Shown: positions 57,162 to 64,000 of the stretch, in pieces
Layout: each line of letters begins with the position of its first letter
Position numbering within the stretch: position 1 is the first letter of the stretch
From: Podospora pseudocomata
Lineage: Eukaryota > Ascomycota > Sordariomycetes > Sordariales > Podosporaceae
Length of the DNA stretch: 64,000 nt
Direction: 5' to 3'
Assembly (NCBI RefSeq): GCF_035222375.1
Contig: NW_026946363.1
Location: 620,001-684,000, forward strand
Position numbers and translations under genes: made by a program
Notes under the pieces: generated by a model
Told to the model about the DNA's origin: nothing
What the model saw: the letters and a program-made list of their open reading frames with translations, nothing else
The model's database searches: none

Positions 57162-58539
57162 ATGTCGGATACCTTTACACCACCACAGGGTCTAGCACCC
57201 GAGATGTATGAATCGCGGGCCGGCGTTGTCATCGCCGTCGTGGCAGTTTGCTTGACGACAGCCACAACTGCCGTAGGGTTGCGGTCCTATTCCCGTGCGA
57301 CACTGATTCGTCAATTCGGGATGGACGATTGGGCTGCTATTATAGCCCTTCTTTTGGCGATGGGCAGTGGGATCATGGTCGCTTCAAGTACGTGGGCAGA
57401 TGTCCGGTTCAAGCCAACATACCTGATTGACCATCATCTTCTTAGATACAATTTATGGACATGGCAAACACATCGCGGTCGTGGACGGGTCTCAGCTGTG
57501 GAAATATTTCAGGGTACGTCTGCTCCAAGCATATTACCTACTTTGGGTAGCAACATGTTCTAACAACCTTGATAGACATTCTACACCTCCATCGTCCTCT
57601 ATAACGGATCATTGACAGCTATCAAAATCACCTTCCTCCTCCAATACTGGCGCATTCTCGGGACACCACAGATGAGAAAGGTGGTGATGTTTGCTGGAAT
57701 CATTGTTGCCTTGTGGTCCATCTCCCAACTACTCGTCGTCATCTTCACCTGCACGCCCATCGAGAGGTTTTGGCTGCCAGAAACGCCGGGAACTTGCATT
57801 CCCAACCTGCCTTTCTGGTATATCAACGCGGCCGGCAACATTGTTACCGATGTTATCGTTTTTGTCGTTCCTTTGCCAGCTCTTAGCAAGCTGAACCTGA
57901 AGAAGAACCAAAAGGTCGCATTGATCGGTATCTTTTGCTTGGGTTTCTTTGTGAGTCCCTCTCTCGTCTCACCGCTCTTCTCACATTTTGCTGACCTTTT
58001 GGCCACAGACCTGCGCCATCTCCGTTATCCGCATCCAGTACCTCCGCCTCAGCGAGGATGTCACATGGGACAACGTCGCCTCCTCATGCTGGTCCGTTGG
58101 TGAGCTTTGCTCCGGCATCACCTGTGCCTGCCTCCCTACTCTCCGCCCTCTCGTCGCCAAGATCTTTCCCTCTATGAACTCGAGCAACGACAGCTACGGC
58201 AGCTATCAAAAGTCCTCCGGCCGTGATGGGACGGCTCCAAGTAAGAGCAAGAGATCCCGCAACGAGACAGGGAGCACGAGGAGCATCATCTACCCCGAGG
58301 ATGTGGAGCTCCAGAGTGATGACAGGTCAGACAAGGAGGTCAGGGTGGACAGGGTGGAGGACCACGTGCAGTATGGGGATGCGGTGAGCAAGCTCAAGCT
58401 GGGTCTCAAGCCTTCGGTCACTACGGAGATCAAGGTCGGGACACCTGGGCCGACTTCTTCGAGACCGGTACCGAGTTCGCAGTGGGGTAGGGGGATTGAG
58501 GTGAAGCATGATTTGGTTGTTACCAAGGAGGGGTTTTAA
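57162..58539 (+). CDS. PTH11-like fungal seven-helix membrane protein (rhodopsin-type domain)
   Basis: Four exons, 57162-57387, 57446-57513, 57576-57950 and 58009-58539, give 399 aa. Introns are 58-62 nt with GTACGT/GTGAGT donors, and the joins are in frame (VAS-NTIYGHGKH, KYFR-TFYTSIVLYN, CLGFF-TCAISVIRIQY). The protein has an extracellular-type short N-terminus and about seven hydrophobic helices up to residue 290 (VVIAVVAVCLTTATTAVGL, MFAGIIVALWSISQLLVVI, IVTDVIVFVVPLPALSKL). The conserved FGMDDWAA motif of the fungal rhodopsin/PTH11-like family is present. The long charged cytoplasmic tail has Ser/Lys/Arg-rich stretches. There is no CFEM domain. The ligand is unknown. Confidence 0.88.
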
Positions 58540-59259
58540 GTTTCTTTTGTTTTGTTGTTGTTCTTGTACAAAAAAGGTTTTGCTCTGGTAATAGATGGAT
58601 GGGATATGTTAGGAACGAAGATTATACCCGGTGGGCTGTGTCAAAGTACACGATGGACCAGTTACGAAATGTAAAAAAGTAAAATGAAAAAAAAAAAAAA
58701 CATTTCAGAATACCATCACACTGATAGTGGTAGTTAACCGGTGTAGTTGGTGTTGTAAGCGAACCGTGCCGCTCCCGTTCCCAACAACATCAGCCACATC
58801 GGCTTGGAGTGACGCTATTGGGGCGAGTATAGATAGAGTGGCATCCTTCCCGTGGGCCTGTGCCGCAGTTTATTGTGACCCGGTACACGGTCTTGGTGTC
58901 GTACTGTGTGGTAGGTCGCTTAGGTAGGTATTTAGGATGGTGTATAGAAACACGAAAAGGTCAAAGCGGCACCCTCATTTATTTCACATGTCATCTAACC
59001 CTCCAGAGGTTCCTTCAAAGCCAAAGTACCTAGACCATCGGGAAAGGACCGACTCAAGCTATGAAGTCACTGCCCCTCTAGTCGTACACAACAGAGCCAA
59101 AATCTACGCCACCGATCCTCTACAACATCCACTAGAGCCACACACTGCACAGCCCATTTTTTTCTAGTCATATCATCATTTTCCATTCATCTATAATCGG
59201 GCATCTCCCAAAATCCAAACCAGGGTATCGCTCATTCAAAACCATTATTCTCCCCCGAT
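58540..59259. other. Convergent 3' region
   Basis: About 720 bp between the stops of the seven-helix gene (+) and the MFS gene (-). A 14-A run lies at 58687-58700. ORFs here are short and unrecognised. Confidence 0.45.
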
Positions 59260-61106
59260 CTAGTACTTGTACCTATCCTCTCCCTCCCTCTTCTGAAACT
59301 TATTCAACAACCAATACTGCGCATTCGCCACGATCGACATGAAAAGCGAAGCTGAGCAAAGCGCAACAATAATCGTCCACCCAGTCCTATAAACAGGCGC
59401 ATCATGCGCCTGGAAGATTTGCGAGCCAGCAATACCAGCAATGTTCGCGCCCATGACAAAGATAGCCATAGTGATGGAGCGCTCGCCGGCAGATCTGGCG
59501 TTGAGGGAGAGCCAGGCTCCGTTGACGGCGTCTGAATCATATCTGTCAGTGATATCAACTGGAAATGAGATGAGGGGGTAACATACGCCAATTGGCCATA
59601 AAAGCAGTAGCCATAGTCAAGAAACCGAACCGGAGGTCTCTATTAGGGGAGGTGATCAGGAGGCGGTTTCCAAGCTGGAAAACCCAGAGACCCAAGACAC
59701 CAAGGAACACCATCAGCCCTCTCTTGCTGTACTTATCCGCGAGCCAGCCCCAGAGGAGGTTGAGGACCAAGAGAATCCATGCGCCGATTGTCATCATGGC
59801 GTTGGACTGCAGTCTGCCGTAGCCGAAGCCGATGACGAGGGTGGGGGCATAGGCACCCAGGGCATGAGCGGAAGCCATTCCGAGGATGGTGGTGAGGAAG
59901 TGAGGGAGGATGCGCCAGTTGGTGAGCTGTTGTTTTTGGTTAGTCTTAGCTGCTGGCCCAGGTGAGATTGGCCGGACTTACAGTATCCTTCACTTCACCC
60001 CAGCTAACATTTTGTCTAGGCTGGAGCTTGGACGGGTCGTCCTTGAAGACGCGTGCTTGCAGAATCGCAGACTCTCTCTCGGTGAAGTAGCGGAAGCTCT
60101 TGCCTGCGATCAAGGATCTTGGGTTGGCTGGGGACTGGGGGAAGAAGGCGATGAAGATAAGGCCGACGACAATGGTAAAGAGGCCTTCGAGAAGGAACAG
60201 CCATTGCCACCCAGAGAGACCGGCAATACCTCTCATGTGCAAACTGTAGATAAGGTCAGAAAAGTTTCAAATAAAACGGTCAACATGCAGAACATACATT
60301 CCATAAGCAATGAGACCTGAGCAAGCGCCGGCAAAGAGGTTGCCGAGGAAGTAATAGGAGAACCGCCTCGAAATCTCACTACGCTTGTACCACCGAGTCA
60401 TGGTGTAAAGACCGGCAGGAATAAAACCAGCTTCACAGAGACTGTAATATCAAGATTAGTCTCTCTTTCAATGTGGCATATCCCGAGGTAGCAGGGACAT
60501 ACCCAAGAAGCAATCTGGTCGTCAGATATGGCCCCAAGCCCTTTCCCTTGATAAAGGCTTGAAAGGTAGCGACGGCACCCCAGGCAAGAATCTGGCAGCC
60601 AATCCATAGGGTTGGGCCAACACGATACAGGATGATGTTGCTGGGAATCTATGACTTGTTAGTCTGAAGCTCAGACATATGGTTGATGGTGACCTACTTC
60701 GAGAAGCACGATGCCTGTAGACAGCAGCTGCTGGCCGATGTTGAACTGAAACTGTGTGATTCCCACTTCTTGCATGAAAAAATCCGTCATGGCATTGCCG
60801 CTTGATTAAACGTATGTTAGTCATGGTGATAGAAATAAGGGCATAATGGCTCAACTTACATGTTTCCGCGATCTATTTGGAGGGCAAAGAAGCCAAGGAT
60901 CAAGAGAGGCATGATGAGAAAGTCAACCCTGAAAGAGTCAAGTCAACAATGGTTCATGATGTCAGAGCAAAGACATGGAAAGCGTACCTTCGAAGCAGTG
61001 CCTTCTCCTCTTCCTCTGTCCAGGTGATTTCTTGTCCATCGTCGTCGGTGAAGCTCTGGCTCACACTGCTCGCTGTCACCTTCTCAAGTTGCTTTTCGTC
61101 GGCCAT
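59260..61106 (-). CDS. MFS transporter, anion:cation symporter (Dal5/Tna1-like)
   Basis: Eight exons are inferred: 61106-60988, 60928-60860, 60800-60698, 60648-60503, 60441-60298, 60243-59982, 59926-59587 and 59531-59260 (484 aa). The seven introns are 49-61 nt. Family landmarks are LLILGFFALQIDRGNIGNA in helix 1, FQFNIGQQLLSTGIVLLEIP, LCEAGFIPAGLYTMTRWYKR in helix 4, GLSGWQWLFLLEGLFTIVVG in helix 6, and WLADKYSKRG in the second half. These are typical of the anion:cation symporter group that imports small carboxylates, vitamins or allantoate-like anions. The N-terminus is acidic and cytosolic. It is divergent to the TauD-type gene, so both could share regulation. The last splice join (NW-HAVNGAWLSLN) is the least certain. 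Confidence 0.88.
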
Positions 61107-62061
61107 TTTGGCGTCGACTGGGTATCACAAACAAAATCAAACAAAAAAGTGAAACAGATAGCGCAAAGGAAAACGCTGAGCACTTGAAAAGGCGCCGAGG
61201 AAAGTGATGATCGACTTCTTGCATGCAACGCAACGTCTTGCTACCTATCTATACTCCAAATGTGAGTCCATGGCCCAACCGATTCGACATGGGGTTCAAG
61301 TTCGATGGAGCATTCTTTTTCACTAAAACTTAGGTAACGTCCTCGGCTTTCCTCATGCGCCTAACTTGTTAGCATCTTGAATTTCAGCGAGCTGGAAACA
61401 CGAAAACGAGCCATTGCAACGAATATCGACCCTGTAATTGAATTCACATGTGGTAAGAAAGCGGTGGTGCAGGCGTGGTGCAGCAAATGTGCAGGGGTTT
61501 GCGCCAGTTTGGCGTGCTTGATGCCATAGACATGGAGAGGCACGTCATCTGTCACCATCGTGGGTTTCCACCTTCGGTCTCTTGAAATACCACCAAAACC
61601 CCCTCGCCCGGTATACACTCCCGTAACGGCACCGGCCTAGTGCTGCATCATGCATACGAACGGTGTGGGATTGGTTCGGCGTCTGATAATGCCATTTGAT
61701 GCCTGCATCGTCTCATGGCTCTCTGTCGTCGGCGTTGGGTGACTGAAGGCCTGGACCAGCAGATTGGGACGGCATTTGAATGGCACTCCAAGCCATCATG
61801 GAAACCTCGGATTTAAGCGGGCATAATATCGTGATAGCAAAGGATGTCCAAATGTTGCATCATGGGAGAGTGCCGAAAAGCTGGGTGTTTGAGACGATAT
61901 TTGAAGGGCGAGATGCGTCGTTGGGCATGTTGGACTGAATGAAGACTGGAGAGCTGAACTGACCTGAGCTGAAGACGACCCCGATCCATGACTCTATAAC
62001 GCACCTTCCTGACCAAAGATATCCACAGTCCACATCAAACTGGGAAGTTTCGGCCGCAAAC
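61107..62061. promoter_or_regulatory. Shared divergent promoter, MFS (-) / TauD-type gene (+)
   Basis: A 955-bp region between two divergent starts. No TATA or clear dyad was identified with confidence. No third gene was recognised. Confidence 0.45.
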
Positions 62062-63309
62062 ATGGCCCAGCTTGCTGCACGCGCCAATGTTGCCCCGGAC
62101 TCGGGATTTCCAGTCACCCTCCACCCACACTTTAACCCCAAGATCAAAGATCATATCCCTCCAGAGCCACCACACAAAGAGCGAACCCCAGCGCCCGACA
62201 GAGGTCTCTTTGCCAATCCCGACAAGAAATCGTTGCTCTCAATCCCCGGTATCAAAGTGGTTCCCTTGACCGAATCGATTGGAACCGTCCTGGAGAATGT
62301 CCAGCTCTCCGCCTTGACACCACAACAGCTCGATGAGCTTGCTCTGCTGGTCAACGAACGCGGTGTGGTCTTCTTCCGCTCTCAAGATCTGACCACTGAA
62401 GGTCAGGTCAAACTCTTTGAACACTATGGAGAGCTCGACCGTCACCCGTCTCAGAAAGACACGCGCCATCATGTCATCAGAGGCAGCACCATAGATCACA
62501 GGGAGATATTGGCCTACACCCCTTGGCCAAGCGGCGATTTCCATGCCGACACCTCTTTCGAGATCAACCCGCCATCTTACTCGATGCTCAGAATGGAAGA
62601 GCACCCGCCTGTTGGTGGTGACACGGCGTGGGTATCGTCTTATGGTCTGTACGATACTCTGTCGGATGCCATGAAGTATGCTCATTGTTGTCACTGCTCC
62701 CATATGTCTTTTGTGTCCTGACAAAGCGTAAGCAGAAACTTTTTGTCCGGTCTTCACGCCGTTCACACCTCTCGTCTTCAGTACGACACCATCCTCGACC
62801 TTTGGCAAGTGCCTCCCAACCGTGCCCCAATCGACACCCACCACCCCGCTGTTCGGACTCATCCAGTCACTGGCCTCCGGGCACTGAACGTCAACCCCGG
62901 CTTTGTCACGGGCTTCGCCGAGTTGAAGAAATATGAAGGCGATAAGATTTTGGACTTCTTGAACTATCACATTCATTCTGCGGATGACCATTATGTACGA
63001 TTCAAGTGGGAGGTGGGGAGTGTTGCGTTGTGGGACAACCGAGCCGTGGTTCATCGCGTAATTCCCGGATCGTACGAGACCCCTAGGAGAGGCATTAGAA
63101 CGACTGTTTTTGGAGAAAAGCGTATGTACTACTGGTGCATTGCGTCGGAGTGTTGATCGAATTGATAGCTGACGTGAACTTGAACAGCATACTTCGATCC
63201 GAAGAGCGAGGGAAGGTTGGAGAGACAAAAGAGGCTAAAAGCTGAGAAAGAGAACGAAGATAAAGCTAAAGGTGTCAATGGAACCAACGGCAATGGGGTC
63301 AGCCACTGA
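62062..63309 (+). CDS. TauD/TfdA-family 2-oxoglutarate-dependent dioxygenase
   Basis: Three exons, 62062-62675, 62736-63121 and 63188-63309, give 373 aa. Introns are 60 and 66 nt with GTATGC/GTATGT donors. Joins read LSDAMK-NFLSGLHAVHTS and FGEK-PYFDPKSEGR. It has the Fe(II) triad of the family: H161-x-D163 in GDFHADTSF and a distal His at about 311 in RAVVHRVIPGSY. An Arg in PRRGIRTT probably binds 2-oxoglutarate. Fungal members close to this (Jlp1-like) release sulfite from alkyl sulfonates, but related enzymes hydroxylate other small molecules. The C-terminus is a charged, Asn/Gly-rich tail. The divergent MFS transporter suggests uptake and oxidation of one small anionic substrate. Confidence 0.9.
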
Positions 63310-64000
63310 GTGGCATTTGTCGATGTGGAAGATACGGGGAAAATACGGGGAATATCCCAGGCATGTGGGTTGGATCATGTTGGCTCCAGACACGGTATAT
63401 CTCAGGTTTCACAAGCATGCTTTCGATGATGACCACATCCATTTGTTGTAGGAGAGGAATGCGAAATCAAGGTGGCGAATCAGCCAAGGCCCGAATCATT
63501 GTCCCCGTGTTTCTGTTGGTATAATGGATTTTTTGAATTATTTCAGTGTTGCAACTAAATAATTGCCATGTTGTCCCTGAACTGCACAATCAGCATCCGG
63601 CCACATGAGACAAAACACGAGCCGGAGAAGTTCCAGATAGAGCGTTGGGACCCAGCAAACATTCTAATGGCTCTCACGATGCAGACTACAGGCGTTACCA
63701 AGGAAAACCCTCTCCAAAAAATGGCACCGCAAAAGTAATTAGTTGATAATAATTAAACATTTTACTGGCTTGCAATGCCGATTATTTTGGGGGGAGGGTG
63801 CCAAAAAAAGGGAACCTTCCTGTGCCGGAGACAGGTCTTCACTAGGTACCTAGGTACTAGTTGTTTTTGGAGCCCACATCAGTGAGACCAACGTCATTAT
63901 AGTTTTGGTTAATGTGACGATATCTACGTTCGACTGTCTTTGATTGATGTCTCTTTCATTAGATTTTGATGTTTGTATTTGAGCACCATAGTCAACCGCG
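63310..64000. other. 3' flank of the TauD-type gene
   Basis: About 690 bp without a recognised gene. A self-complementary CTAGGTACCTAG lies near 63843-63854. The window ends here. Confidence 0.45.

Overview
The window is nuclear DNA of a filamentous ascomycete, most likely a sordariomycete close to the Sordariales. The evidence is short introns (about 49-130 nt, one of 426 nt) with GTRNGT donors and CTAAC-like branch sites, a mix of single-copy fungal housekeeping genes, HET-domain genes, a Ppo-type oxygenase and a PTH11-like receptor. One HET relic has stops that look like products of repeat-induced point mutation (RIP). No tRNA, rRNA or CRISPR was recognised.

Region 1 (1-29.8 kb) is a dense housekeeping block. 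It holds the TFIIA large subunit (-), the APC/C activator Cdc20 (-), a kelch-BTB protein (+), a small unknown gene (+), cullin-3 (-), the mitochondrial Hsp70 escort protein Zim17 (+), the ribosome-biogenesis giant Utp20 (-), a CwfJ/DRN1-like protein (-) and the Cdc25 phosphatase (-). Cdc20 and Cdc25 are both mitotic regulators. The kelch-BTB protein has the architecture of a CUL3 substrate adaptor and lies about 2.3 kb from CUL3.

Region 2 (29.8-36.4 kb) is about 6.6 kb with no recognisable gene. It is followed by POL5 (+) and proteasome alpha-7/PRE10 (-), whose first exon is only the start codon.

Region 3 (41-52.6 kb) is an accessory, self/non-self-type block. It has an intact HET protein with an N-terminal cluster of CxxC pairs, two related small cysteine-rich reading frames (one intact, one frameshifted and without a start), a Ppo-type fatty acid oxygenase whose P450 domain has lost its heme cysteine, a decayed HET pseudogene and a SAM methyltransferase.

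Region 4 (52.6-64 kb) contains a solo LTR with a perfect 5-bp target duplication and two internal hairpin repeats. After it come a PTH11-like seven-helix protein (+) and a divergent pair: an 8-exon MFS anion:cation symporter (-) and a TauD-type 2-oxoglutarate dioxygenase (+). The pair looks like an uptake and catabolism module.

Across the window many genes change from C-ending codons in their 5' part to G-ending codons near the 3' end. This polarity is one of the more unusual global features. Exon borders were placed by eye from splice signals and family conservation.
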